DNA of 64,000 bases from UBA10649 sp963700745 (GTDB lineage Bacteria > Actinomycetota > Actinomycetes > S36-B12). Location: assembly GCA_963700745.1 (NCBI GenBank), contig CAVOYT010000009.1, positions 124,001-188,000 of the forward strand, read 5' to 3'. Of the stretch, positions 38,092 to 49,568 are shown piece after piece (position 1 is the first letter of the stretch; each line of letters starts with the position of its first letter). The translations under genes were made by a program, and so were the position numbers. Under the pieces are notes generated by a model. The model saw nothing but the letters and a program-made list of their open reading frames with translations. It ran no database searches and was not told the origin of the DNA.

Positions 38092-40243
38092 CTAACGGAC
38101 CGCGTCGATGAGAGCGCTGAGCAGAGGTGACCCCTCCATGAGCCTTTCGAGCGTCACCGGATGCCCGGCGCCGTCGGTCATCGGGACCCGCCAGTTCGGG
38201 TACTCCTGGTCGGTGCCCGGCTGGTTCTGCGCACGTCGATCCCCGACGACGTCGGGCAGCGACACGCCGACGAGCCGCGCCGGAGAGGCCGCGACGGCCC
38301 GGTGCAGGGCCACGACCAGCTCCTCGAGCCCCTCATCGGTGTCCAGGTTGACGTCCCAACCGAGCCAGTCGTGGCGCCGCAGGACCTCCGCCCAGGCCTG
38401 CCGCTCGCGGTCGGCGTTGGCGCGCTCGGTCTCCTCGGGCGTCGTCAGCAGCCCGAGCTCGGCGCGGATCCGCACGTGCTCGTCGCGCAGATAGCCGGCC
38501 GTCGGCGGCAGGTCGTGAACCGTGACGCTGGCCAGCACGTCGCGCCGCCAGTCGTGCGGGTCCCGGATGACGCCTTCCATCGTCTCGAACCACAGGATGC
38601 TCGTGCCGAGGATGCCTCGCTCCGCGAGCACCTCCTGCACCCACGGCTCGACGGTGCCGAGGTCCTCGCCCACGACGAGCGCGCCCGCTCGGTGCGCCTC
38701 CAGCATGAGGATGCTCAGCATGGCGTCGTAGTCGAAGCGGACGAACGTGCCCGCGTATGCCGGGAAGCCCTGCGGCACCCACCACAGGCGGAACAGCCCG
38801 AGCACGTGGTCGATGCGCAGGCCGCCGGCGTGGCCGAGGACGGTCCGCAGCATGTCGCGGAACGGCACGAACGCCGCCTCGGCCAGCGCGTCGGGACGCC
38901 ATGGCGGCTGGGACCAGTCCTGCCCCATCTGGTTGTACATGTCCGGCGGCGCGCCCACGCTGACGCCTCGGGCCAGCACGTCCTGCAGGGCCCACGCGTC
39001 GGAGCCCTCCGGGTGCACCCCCACCGCGAGGTCGTGCATGATGCCGATCGGCATGCCGGCCGCTCGCGCCGCGGCCTGCGTCGCACCCATCTGCTCGTCG
39101 AGCAGCCACTGCAGCCACATGTGGAAGTCGACCAGGTCGGCGTGCTCGTCGCGGAAGCCGGCCACCGCCTCGTCCCGTGGATGGGCGAACTCGGCTGGCC
39201 ACGCATCCGGCTCCGCCCCGTGCACGTCACTCAGCGCGCACCAGGTGGCGAAGTCGACCAGCCCGTCACCCTCGCGCTCCCGGTACGACCCGTACGCGGC
39301 CCGCGCGCTCCTCGGTCATTCCGGCCCGGTGGATCGCCTCCAGCGCCGTGCGCTTCGCGGCCCACACCGCATCGCGCTCGAGCAGGTCGGCGGTCTCGTT
39401 CATCCGCCGCAGCTCGGCGGCCAGCTGCTCGATCTGCTCCACGACGGCGGGCTGCATGCCGCCGAACTCGGGCACGTCCTCGATGCGCAGGTACATGGGG
39501 TTGGCGAACCGGCGGGTGACGGGCAGGTACGGCGACGGCGACATCGGCGGGACCGGCGACGCGGCGTGAAGGGGGTTGATGAGGACGAAGCCCGCCCCGA
39601 GGTCGCGGCCGCTCCAGGTGGCCAGCGTCGCGAGGTCGTGCAGGTCGCCGATGCCCCACGAGGCCTCGGACCGCATGGCATAGACCTGAGTCATGAAGCC
39701 CCACTGACGGTCCCCCGCGATCGCGTCGGGGTCCAGCCGCCGAGGTGCCACGACGAGAGGTGCCGCGGACGACGTCGCGTCCGACTCCGCATGCACGGTG
39801 TGCCATCCCAGCGGCAGGTCTCCCGGCACGCGGAAGCTGGCTTCACCGATGAGCTGCCCGTCCACCTCGACGGACTCGACCCAGTAGTCCATCTGCGTGA
39901 GTTCGACGCGACTGCCCTGCTCGGTGTCGACCCACGCCCGCGCGGGTGCGCCGTCCGGCACGTGGACCCACAGCCGCAGGTCCTCGCCCTCCCGCATGAC
40001 GAACACCGGGGGCAGCATGCGCCGCCAGTCCCGCAGCCGCTTCTCCTCGATCGCGTTCTCGATGCTCTCGTGGCTCGACACGTCCAGGCCCAGCGCCATC
40101 AGCACGGCGGCCACGGTGGCGCTACCCACCTGGACGAGCGTCCCGGCCTGGTCCCAGTACTCGGTGGCCACGCCGTAGGCGGCAGCCAGCCGGCCGAGGT
40201 CGTCGGGCACCGGCGTCCACTCGGGTGCTTCGGGAACGCTCAC
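38092..40243 (-). CDS. malQ: 4-alpha-glucanotransferase (frameshifted)
   Basis: About 717 residues with an N-terminal accessory domain (VPDDLGRLAAAYGVATEYW) and the GH77 barrel: GFMTQVYAMRSEASWGIGDL, GAGFVLINPLHAASPVPP, MHDLAVGVHPEGSDAW, GGLRIDHVLGLFRLWWVP (nucleophile Asp in RIDH), ALVVGEDLGTVEPWV (acid Glu), and SVTVHDLPPTAGYL. One frame change near 39290. It disproportionates maltodextrins. Its start overlaps the amidase stop. Confidence 0.93.
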
Positions 40244-41622
40244 CAGACCTCCGGATGTCGATGGGCCCAGGGCCGCGCGCTCTCCAGCTGCGCGGCCAGG
40301 CTCACGAGTGTCGATTCGTGCATGGGACGGGCGACCAGCTGGATCCCGACGGGAAGGCCCTCGCTCGTCCAGTGCAGGGGCAGACTAACGGCCGGCTGCC
40401 CGGTCATGTTGTACGGCGACGTGAAGGGCGTGAACCGCTTCTGCGCCTCGAAGTCGCGCCGCCGGGTCGTCGTCGTCACGAATCGCCCCGATCCTCGCGG
40501 GGAGATCGGCAAGGGTGGGGGTGAGGACGACGTCGAGATGCGCGGTCTGCGCGAGCGCCAGCTCGGCGTGGTGCGCCATCAGGTCGAGCGCCCGCTGCAG
40601 CTCCTCCGGATCCAGCGCCCGGCCTCGCTCGGCGCAGCCACCGGGTCAGGGGGCGCAGGTCCGCCTCCAGGTCGGGCGGGATGGGGATGCCCGCGGCTCC
40701 GGCCGCCCAGACGAGCTCGAAGGCGGGACCGCCTCCAGGGGGACGGGCACCTCGATGTCGACGAGACGGTGACCCAGGGACTCCAGCAGCGCGGAGGCCT
40801 CCTCGAACGCGGCGAGCGCCTCGGGATGCACCTCGGTCTCCGCGATGACCGGCTGGTGGTAGCGGCCGATGAGCAGCGAGCCGGGCTCGCCCAGATCGGA
40901 CAGGTAGGCGTCGTCGGCACCGGCGATGACGCCGAGCAGCGCGGCCGCGTCGGCGACCCCGCGCGCCAGCACTCCCTGCACCCCGAGTCGTCCGGGCCCG
41001 TCCGGCATCGGCCCGTTGGACACCAGCCCGCGCGAGGGCTTCACGCCCACCAGTCCGCAGCATGCTCGCCGGGATGCGGATCGACCCGCCGCCGTCGGAG
41101 CCCTGCGCGACCGGGGCCAGCCCCGCGGCCACGGCGGCCGCCGCTCCCCCGCTGGATCCGCCGGCTCCGCGCGTGAGGTCCCACGGCGTGCGGGCGTACG
41201 GGCCGACGTCGCTCTCCGTGTAGGCGGGGAGGCCGAACTCCGGAGTCGTGGTCTTGCCCGTCATGACGGTGTTCCCGCGTCGAAGCTCCACGACGACGTC
41301 GTCGTCGATGCCGGAGACGCACGTCGACGACGCCGGACCCGAACCGGGTCCGCACGCCGCGCACCTGGTTGAGGTCCTTCACCGGCACGACCACACCGTG
41401 GAGCACGGGCAGCGCATCGCGGTCAGTCGAGGAAGCCACCTGTCGGTCCGCCTCCGCCGCCTGAGACAGCGCCAGGTCGTCGGTGATGGTGACGAACGCT
41501 CCGACCGCCTCGTTGAGCGCGTGCGAGCGCTCGAGGTAGTGCCGGGCGAGCTCGACCGACGAGATCTCCCGGCGCCGGATCGCCGCGGCCTGCTCGAGGG
41601 CCGTCAGGTCGTGCAGCTCCAC
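40240..41622 (-). CDS. Amidase, amidase-signature family (frameshifted)
   Basis: About 460 residues. Catalytic Lys in VVVPVKDLNQVRGV, the Ser-cisSer-Lys signature GGSSGGAAAAVAAGLAPVAQ and DGGGSIRIPAS. C-terminal part TSPYNMTGQPAVSLPLHWTS. About six frame changes, so the central part is approximate. Substrate unknown. The stop overlaps the malQ start. Divergent from the prolyl oligopeptidase. Confidence 0.85.
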
Positions 41623-41633
41623 ACCCGAAGCCT

Positions 41634-43762
41634 ATGGTTGCCCGTGTGACGCACACCCACCCATCCGCCCCCGAATACCCCGACGCCCCCCGGCTCGACC
41701 TCGTCGACGACTTCCACGGCACGCCGGTCGCCGATCCCTACCGCTGGCTCGAGTCGCCGGACGATCCGCGCACCGTCGAGTGGCTCGAGGCGCAGGCCGC
41801 GCTGATGGCCGATGAGCGATCGACCTGGACGACGCGCGACGGGTTCGCCGACCGCGTCGAGCAGCTGCTCGGCTCCGGCACCATCTCCCCGCCCTACTGG
41901 CGCGGCGAGCGCTACTTCCTGAGCCGGCGCGAGCCCGGCCAGCAGTTCGCGGTGCTGTACGTCGTCGATGCGGACGGCACCGAGCGCGTGCTGATCGACC
42001 CGATGGCCCTCGACCCGACCGGTGTCACCACGCTCGACAGCTGGCAGCCCTCGAAGGAGGGCGACCGGCTCGCCTACCAGCTGTCGGTCGGCGGCAACGA
42101 GGAGTCGCTGCTCTACGTCATGGACGTCGCCACCGGCGAGACGATCGAGGGTCCGATCGACCGCTGCCGCTACTCCCCGGTCGCGTGGGTCCTCGGCGGC
42201 AGCTCGTACTACTACGTCCGCCGCATCGCGCCCGAGCTGCTCCCCGAGTCGGAGCAGAACTTCCACCGCCGCGTGTACCTGCACCGGGTCGGCACGTCGC
42301 CCGACACCGACGAACTGGTGTTCGGCGCCGGCATGACGATGACCAACTACTACGGCGTCGAGGTCAGCCGCGACGGTCGGTGGCTGCAGGTCCGGCGGCC
42401 GAGGGCACCGAGCCGCGCAACGACCTGTGGGTCGCCGACCTCACCCAAGGCCCCCTCGAGTCGCCCTCGTTCGCCCTCGTGCAGGGCGATGTCGACGCGC
42501 AGACCGGGCTCACGTTCCTGCGCGACGGGCGGGTGCTGGTCAGCACCGACCTCGATGCGCCGCGCGGACGGGTCGCCGTCACCCGTCCCGGAGCCTGGAG
42601 TCCGGACGCCTGGTCGGATCTGGTCCCCGAGGACGCCGACGCGGTCCTGGAGTCCGTCACGGTGCTGGACGGGCCGCAACTCGACGAAGACCTGCTCGTC
42701 GTCGTCCGCACCAGCCACGGCGTCGCTCGCATGTCGCTGCATCGCGGCGACGGACGGTGCCTTCGTGCGCGACATCGAGCTGCCCGGCGCCGGCACCATC
42801 GGCGGTCCCGTCGAGCACATCGACGGCGGACCGGTGACGTGGTTCGTCTTCACCGATCACACGACGGTTCCCACGGTCTACGCCTACGACGCGCGCACCG
42901 ACGCGGTGACGCTGCACGCCCGACCCGCCCGGCACCGTCGAGGTGCCGCACCGTGCACTCGCAGCAGGTGACGTACCGCTCTGCGGACGGCACCGAGGTG
43001 CGGATGTTCGTCCTGTCCCCCACGGCGGCGCCCGAGGTGCCCCGCCCCGACGATCCTGTACGGGTACGGCGGCTTCGGGGTCCCGCTCACTCCGGGATAC
43101 TCCGCGGCGATCCTGGCATGGGTCGAGGCCGGCGGCGTGTGGGCCGTGGCCAACCTGCGCGGCGGAAGCGAGGAGGGCGAGGAGTGGCACCGCGACGGGA
43201 TGCTCGGCAAGAAGCAGAACGTGTTCGACGACTTCCACGCAGCCGCCGAGTGGCTCATCGCGGAGGGGTGGACGACTCCGCAGCAGCTGGGCATCTACGG
43301 CGGTTCGAACGGCGGGCTCCTCGTCGGAGCGGCGATGACGCAGCGACCGGACCTGTTCAACGCGATCGTCTGCGTCGCCCCGCTGCTCGACATGATCCGC
43401 TACACGACGTCCGAGCTCGGCCCGACGTGGACCGTCGAGTACGGCGATCCCGAGGACCCGGAGCAGTTCGCGTGGCTGCACGGCTACTCGCCCTACCACC
43501 GCGTCGTCGACGGGACCGACTACCCGGCGACGATGTTCGCGGTCTTCGACAACGACACCCGCACCGACCCGATGCACGGCCGCAAGATGTGCGCCGCCGC
43601 GCAGCAGGCCACCTCGGGCACGCGGCCGATCCTGCTGCGCACCGAGGGCGACGTCGGCCACGGGGCCCGCAGCCTGTCGAAGTCCGTCGAGGAGACCGCA
43701 GACACCCTCGCGTTCTTCGCCAACTGGACCGGGCTGTCGCTGACAGTCGACGGTCGCGATGA
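41634..43762 (+). CDS. Prolyl oligopeptidase, S9 family (frameshifted)
   Basis: About 710 residues. N-terminal HGTPVADPYRWLESPDD and a beta-propeller, then the alpha/beta hydrolase domain: YGYGGFGVPLTPGYSA, VANLRGGSEEGEEWHRDG, nucleophile Ser in GIYGGSNGGLLVGAA, Asp in VFDNDTRTDPMHG, His in EGDVGHGARSLSK. Frame changes near 42400, 42755, 42930, 43060 and close to the end. After the last correction the stop overlaps the ATG of the next gene (ATGA at 43759). GTG 41646 is an alternative start. Confidence 0.9.
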
Positions 43763-44735
43763 CCATGGATGGGGCCGTCCCGATGACCATCGTGGCTGCC
43801 GCCAGGGACGCCCCGTTCTGGGAGACGGCCCGCGACTGGCTGCTGGGCGTTCCGCTGCAGATCGTCGTGATCATCGTCGGCGCGCTGATCGCCCAGCTGA
43901 TCCTCACGTGGCTGATCCGCCGCGTCGTGCGGCGCGCGACCCAGAAGGCGCAGCACGAACGGCTCGGCCAGGTCGCGGAAGATCGCGCGCACCGCCGAGC
44001 TGTCGCAGGTCATGCTCACGCAGCGCACCGAGCAGCGCGCCAACGCGATCGGCACGCTGCTGCGCAGCGTCGTGGCGATCGGGGTGTGGTCGATCGCCTT
44101 GCTGACGATCCTCCCGCTGCTGGGCATCGACATCGCCCCGCTGCTCGCCAGCGCGGGCGTGATCGGCGTGGCCCTCGGCTTCGGCGCGCAGACCCTGGTG
44201 AAGGACTACCTCTCGGGGATCTTCATGATCGTCGAGGACCAGTACGGGATCGGCGACCTGGTCGACCTCGGCGAGGTCATCGGCACCGTCGAGGAGGTCG
44301 CGCTGCGGTACACGCGGCTGCGCGACCTGTCTGGAGTGGTCTGGTACGTCCGCAACGGCGAGGTCCTGCGCGTCGGCAACCGGTCACAGGGCTGGACGCT
44401 GGCCGTCGTCGACATCCCGATCGGCTACGACGAGAACATCGACCGGGTCCGCGAGATCGTCGAGAACGTCGCCACCGACATGGACGAGAACCCCGACTAC
44501 GACGACATGCTGCTCGGCCGACCCGTCGTTCGCCGGGGTCGAGTCCGTCTCCGGCGAGGCGGTCGTCATCCGAATCACCGCCAAGGCCGCCCCTGAGAAG
44601 CAGGTCACTGCCGCCCGCACGATCCGCGAGCGCATGAAGCTGGCCTTCGACCGGGCCGGCATCAGCGTCCCGGTCCTCGTGCGGCCAGCTGCCCGGCGTG
44701 CAGGGACCGACGAATCCACCGAGGATGGGGTCGTG
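43759..44735 (+). CDS. MscS-family mechanosensitive channel (frameshifted)
   Basis: About 325 residues. Hydrophobic TM segments VPLQIVVIIVGALIAQLILT and VVAIGVWSIALLTILPLLG, then the pore helix LLASAGVIGVALGFGAQTLV and the beta domain EDQYGIGDLVDLGEVIGTVE. Frame changes near 43975, 44520 and 44680. The corrected end, PGVQGPTNPPRMGS, gives a TGA at 44733-44735 that overlaps the GTG of the next gene. Relieves osmotic pressure at the cytoplasmic membrane. Confidence 0.85.
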
Positions 44736-46231
44736 ACCCCGGCCGCCTGTCTCGTGACCGGCGCCACCGGCTACGTCGGGGGGCGCCTGGTCCCGCAGCT
44801 GCTCGCCGAAGGGCACCGGGTGCGGGTCATGGCGCGGCACCCCGAGAAGCTCCGGGACGTCCCGTGGCTTGCCGATGTCGACGTCGTCACGGGAGACGCC
44901 GCCGATCCGGTCGCTGTCCGCGAGGCGATGGCGGACATGGACGTCGCCTACTACCTGCTGCACTCGATCCAGGAGGGCCCCGGACTCGAGGACGCCGAGC
45001 GCCGGATGGCGCAGACCTTCGCCGACGCCGCTCGCGACAGCGACCTGCGGCGCATCGTGTACCTCGGCGGCCTCGCCCCCGAGATCCCCGTCGATCGGAT
45101 GTCCGCGCACATGCGGTCGCGGGTCGAGGTGGGGCAGGTGCTGCGCGGCTCGGGCGTCCCGCGTGGCCGAGTTCCGCGCCGCCGTCATCATCGGATCCGG
45201 GTCGGCCAGCTTCGAGATGCTGCGCTACCTGACCGAGCGGCTGCCGGCGATGATCACGCCGACCTGGGTGCGCCAGAAGACTCAGCCGATCGCCATCCGC
45301 GATGTGCTGCGGTACCTCGTCGCTGCGGTCGGCCTGCCGTCGACCGTGAGCCGGTCGTTCGAGATCGGCGGACCCGAGGTGCTCACCTACCAGGAGATGA
45401 TGCGGCGCTATGCGGTCGTCGCAGGGCTGCGCCCGCGAGTGATCCTGCCCATCAACCTGCTCACGCCCGGCCTGTCGAGCCACTGGGTCAACGTGGTCAC
45501 CCCCGTGCCCCGCGCGATCGCACGGCCGCTGGTGCAGTCGCTGCGGCACCCCTCGGTGTGCCACGAGCACGACATCGCCCAGTGGATTCCCGATCCTGAC
45601 GGCGGACTGCTGCCGTTCGACGAGGCCGTCCGCCTCGCCCTCACCCGTATCCAGGACGCACAGGTCGTCACCCGCTGGACGGGAGCCTCGGTGCCCGGCG
45701 CCCCGAGCGACCCGCTGCCGCAGGACCCCGCCTGGTCCGGCGGCACGCTCTACGAGGACATCCGTGTCCAGCACACGTCTGCGACACCCTGGGAACTGTG
45801 GGCAGCCGTCGAGCGCATCGGCGGCGAGCACGGCTGGTACTCGTCCAACCCCCTGTGGGAGATGCGCGGCCTGCTCGACCGACTGGTCGGCGGAGTCGGA
45901 CTGCGACGCGGTCGCCGGGATCCGAACGTGCTGGCCGTCGGCGACGTCGTCGACTTCTGGCGGGTGGAGGAGCGACTGGCCCCGACGCCTCCTGCGCCTC
46001 CGGGCCGAGATGAAGATGCCCGGACTGGCATGGCTCGAGTTCTCGGTCGAGCCCGAGGGCACCGGCGCGGTCCTGCGGCAGCGTGCCGTCTTCTTCCCCC
46101 GGGGGCTGGCCGGACATGCCTATTGGTGGGTTGTCGCGCCCTTCCACGCATTCGTGTTCCCACCCATGGCCCGTCACATCGTCGAGCGGGCCGAGAGCCC
46201 CGAGATCGCGTCCACCAGAATGGCCTCGTGA
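44732..46231 (+). CDS. NAD(P)-binding SDR-like protein with C-terminal DUF2867 (frameshifted)
   Basis: About 499 residues. Dinucleotide motif ACLVTGATGYVGGRLVPQLL, then DVVTGDAADPVAVREAMADM, AYYLLHSIQEGPG and RRIVYLGGLAPEIPVDRMSA. The C-terminal DUF2867 half includes SSNPLWEMRGLLDRLVGGVG and AWLEFSVEPEGTGAVLRQRA. Frame changes near 45165 and 45990. GTG 44732 overlaps the MscS stop and the stop overlaps the globin start (GTGA). Substrate unknown. Confidence 0.85.
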
Positions 46232-46662
46232 CCACTGAGAGCGACAGCCCGATGACCCCGTACGAGGACTTCGGCGGCGAGGCCTTCTTCGAACGACTCG
46301 TGGGCGCGTTCTACGAGCGGGTGGCGCACGACCCGATCCTGCGACCGATGTACCCCGGCACCGACCTGGCCCCCGCGCAGCGACGCCTCCAGCTCTTCCT
46401 CGAGCAGTACTGGGGTGGCCCCCAGACCTACAGCGAGGAGCGCGGTCATCCCCGCCTCCGCATGCGACATGTGGGCTTCCACATCGACGCGGTCGCGCGC
46501 GATCGGTGGCTCAGCCTCATGCACGACGCCATGGTGGAGCAGGACCTCACCGAGGAGCAGGAGAAGCGACTCTGGGTCTACCTGGTCAGCGCGGCATTCG
46601 GCATGCAGAACGTCCCCGACGAGCCGTACGGCACGCCACTTCCCACGGAGGAGAAGTCATGA
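46228..46662 (+). CDS. glbO: Group II truncated haemoglobin
   Basis: 144 residues, intact. YEDFGGEAFFERLVGAFYER, LRPMYPGTDLAPAQRRLQLF, LEQYWGGPQTYSEERGHPRL, then the proximal His in MRHVGFHIDAVARDRWLSLM with the Trp at G8 typical of TrHbO. GTG 46228 overlaps the upstream stop; an ATG at 46252 could also serve. The stop overlaps the start of the alpha-glucosidase, the same pair order as glbO-aglA in M. tuberculosis. Confidence 0.95.
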   Translation: MTTESDSPMTPYEDFGGEAFFERLVGAFYERVAHDPILRPMYPGTDLAPAQRRLQLFLEQYWGGPQTYSEERGHPRLRMRHVGFHIDAVARDRWLSLMHDAMVEQDLTEEQEKRLWVYLVSAAFGMQNVPDEPYGTPLPTEEKS

Positions 46663-48410
46663 CGAGCACACCGGACCCCGGCGCCGACCGGGACACCTGG
46701 TGGCGGCATGCCGTGGTCTACCAGGTCTATCCGCGTTCCTTCGCCGACCTCGACGGCGACGGACTGGGCGACATCCCCGGGCTCATCTCGCGTCTGGACT
46801 ACCTCGCCGACCTCGGCGTGGATGCTGTCTGGATCTCCCCCTTCTACACGTCTCCGCTGAACGACGGCGGCTACGACGTCGCCGACTACCGCTCGATCGA
46901 CGCCCGGCTGGGTTCGATGGACGACGTCGACGCGCTGATCGCCCAGGCGCACGCGCGGAACATCCGCATCCTCATGGACATCGTCCCCAACCACTCCAGC
47001 AGCGAGCATCCGTGGTTCCAGGAACTGCTGGCGGCCGAGCCCGGGTCGCCCGCGTGGGACCGCTACGTCGTCCGCGAGGGGAAGGGCCCGGACCGCGAGT
47101 CGCCCCCCAACAACTGGAGGAGCGTCTTCCACGGCGCCGGCTGGTCGCGCATCCGCACACCACAGGGTGAGCCCACCGGGTACTGGTACCTGCACCTGTT
47201 CGACACCACGCAGCCGGACCTCAACTGGGAGAACCCCGAGGTGCGGGCGGAGTTCCGCGACATCCTCCGGTTCTGGTTCGACCGCGGCATCGACGGGTTC
47301 CGCATCGATGTCGCGCACGGCCTCGTCAAGGAGGAGGGTCTCCCCGACTTCGAGTACCCGGAGACCGCCGACGGCGAGGAGCCGGACGTGACCCCGGCGA
47401 TGTTCGGGGACGACGCCGCACACTCGCCCTTCTGGGACCAGGACGGCGTCCACGACATCTACCGCGAGTGGCGATGCGGTGGCCGACGAGTACGACCCGC
47501 CGCGCATCTTCTGCGGCGAGACGTGGGTCCCGAATCCGGAGCGGCTCGCCCGCTACCAGCGCGCCGACGAGCTGCAGACGTCGTTCAACTTCATCTACTT
47601 CGAGGCCGGCTGGGACGGCCCGAAGATGCGCAGCGACCATCGACGAGACCATCGCCAACCACGCCAAGGTCGGGGCGCCGCCCACGTGGGTGCTGTCGAA
47701 CCACGACGTCGTCCGACACCGGACCCGGATGGCGCCGATCGTCGACGGTTCCCCGGACCTCGAGCGTGGTCTGCGCCGAGCCCGCGCGGCGACCCTCTTC
47801 ACGCTGTCCCTGCCCGGGTCGATGTACCTGTACCAGGGCGAGGAGCTCGGCCTTCCCGAGGTGACCGACCTGCCCGACGAGTCCCGACAGGATCCGGCCT
47901 GGCATCGCAGTGGCGGCACCGATGGCCTGCGTGACGGCTGCCGGGTCCCGATCCCCTGGAGCGGTGACTCGCCGTCGTACGGCTTCGGCCCCGGCTCGGC
48001 ATCCTGGCTGCCCCAGCCGACCGAGTGGGCGCAGCTCTCGATCGAGAGCGAGCAGGGCGTCGACGGCTCGACCCTCGAGATGTACCGCGAGGCCCTTAGC
48101 GTGCGGCGGGGCTCGTCCGCCATGGGCGAGGGGCCCATGGACTGGCTGACGGACTCCCTCGACGTGCTGGCCATCCGTCGCACTGGCGCCGATGGCGCCG
48201 TCATCTCGGTGATCAACCTCACGGATCAGCGCGGTTCGGCTGCCGGCGGAGTGGGGAACGGACGTCCTGGTCGCCTCGGGCCCGGACGTCGCCGCGCTGT
48301 CCATCGATACCGACGCGAATGATGACGGGAACGACGACGAGCCCCGAACGCCCGAGCCGTGCTTGGTCATCGGGGCCGAAACGGCTGTGTGGCTGGGGGC
48401 GACGTCCTAG
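46659..48410 (+). CDS. aglA: GH13 alpha-glucosidase (frameshifted)
   Basis: About 583 residues. WWRHAVVYQVYPRSFADLDG, GVDAVWISPFYTSPLNDGGY, LMDIVPNHSSSEHPWF, nucleophile Asp in DGFRIDVAHGLVKEE, acid Glu in PRIFCGETWVPNPERL, and SNHDVVRH with the third carboxylate. Frame changes near 47473, 47632 and 48245. ATG 46659 overlaps the globin stop. It hydrolyses alpha-glucosides in the cytosol, consistent with malQ nearby. Confidence 0.92.
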
Positions 48411-48419
48411 TCTGATCGG

Positions 48420-49568
48420 GTGGAGGTCCCGTTCAACCCATCGGAGCGCAGCAGCCTCGGCGTCGAGATCGAGCTGGGACTCGTCGACGTCGAATCAGGC
48501 GAGCTGACGGGCGCCGCTCCGGCGATCCTGGCCGAGCTGGCGGCGCGCAATCAGGGCATCGAGCATCCACGGATCAAGGCCGAGCTGTACCAGTGCACGC
48601 TCGAGGTGATCACGGGGGTCTCCGCGACGGTCGCCGACGCTCGGCACGACCTGCAGACCGGGATCGATGAGATCCGGGACATCGCAGGGCCGCTCGGAGT
48701 CGACGTCATCAGTGCCGGCCTGCACCCGTTCTCCTCCTGGCGCTCCCAGACCCGTTCCGAGGGCGAGCGCTACGACGCCATCGTCGAACGCATCCAATGG
48801 CCCGCGCGACGGCTCATCACGCATGGCGTCCACTACCACGTGGGCGTGCGCTCGGCGGAGAAGTCGATCGCCATCACGAACGCCCTGGCGACCATGCTGC
48901 CGTTCTTCCTTGCGCTATCGACATCGAGCCCGTACTGGCAGGGGACGGACACCGGCCTGATGAGCGCACGCACCAAGGTCTTCGAGGCCCTCCCGTCCAC
49001 CGGGCTGCCGCCGAACCTGGAGAACTGGGACGAGTTCGAGCGCTTCATGACGTCGCTGATCAACGCCGGCACCATCACCACCATCCGCGAGGTGTGGTGG
49101 GACATCCGACCGCACCCGAACTTCGGCACCGTCGAGCTGCGCATGTGCGATGCCATGCCGACCCTCACGGAGACGTGCGCCCTCGCCGCCCTCGCGCAGG
49201 CGGCCGTGGAGAGGTACGACGAGCTGCTGGACCGCGGGTACCGGCTCCCCACCGAGCGGGACTGGGTGCTGCGCGAGAACAAGTGGCGGGCGGCGCGGTA
49301 CGGGCTCGATACCGATCTCGTGCTCGACTCGGCCGGTCGGACGCGCCCGATCGTGGACCTGATCACTGACGCCGTGGAGGAACTGACGCCATTCGCCCGG
49401 CGCCTCGGCTGCGTCGACGAGCTGGAGTCCATCCACGGCATCCTCGCCTCCGGGACGAGCGCGACTCGCCAGCGGAAGGTCCTCGCGGACACCGGTGCCC
49501 TCGAGGACGTCGTGGTGTCCCTGAGAGCGGAGCTGCTGACGGACCAGCCGGGGGCGGGCGCCGCGTGA
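48420..49568 (+). CDS. Carboxylate-amine ligase, GCS2/YbdK family
   Basis: 382 residues, intact, starting VEVPFNPSERSSLGVEIELG, with the GxExE ATP/Mg motif in LGVEIELGLVDVESGE. Further blocks: ITHGVHYHVGVRSAEKSI, STSSPYWQGTDTGLMSARTK, WWDIRPHPNFGTVELRMCDA. GCS2 enzymes form gamma-glutamyl bonds, some making gamma-glutamylcysteine. The product here is unknown. The stop overlaps the next GTG. Confidence 0.92.
   Translation: MEVPFNPSERSSLGVEIELGLVDVESGELTGAAPAILAELAARNQGIEHPRIKAELYQCTLEVITGVSATVADARHDLQTGIDEIRDIAGPLGVDVISAGLHPFSSWRSQTRSEGERYDAIVERIQWPARRLITHGVHYHVGVRSAEKSIAITNALATMLPFFLALSTSSPYWQGTDTGLMSARTKVFEALPSTGLPPNLENWDEFERFMTSLINAGTITTIREVWWDIRPHPNFGTVELRMCDAMPTLTETCALAALAQAAVERYDELLDRGYRLPTERDWVLRENKWRAARYGLDTDLVLDSAGRTRPIVDLITDAVEELTPFARRLGCVDELESIHGILASGTSATRQRKVLADTGALEDVVVSLRAELLTDQPGAGAA

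Noticed and set aside
37428..41622. Large plus-strand frames antisense to malQ and amidase (for example 38747-41176)
   Set aside because: They are composition-driven shadows rich in Arg, Ser and Pro. The minus-strand frames carry clear GH77 and amidase motifs.
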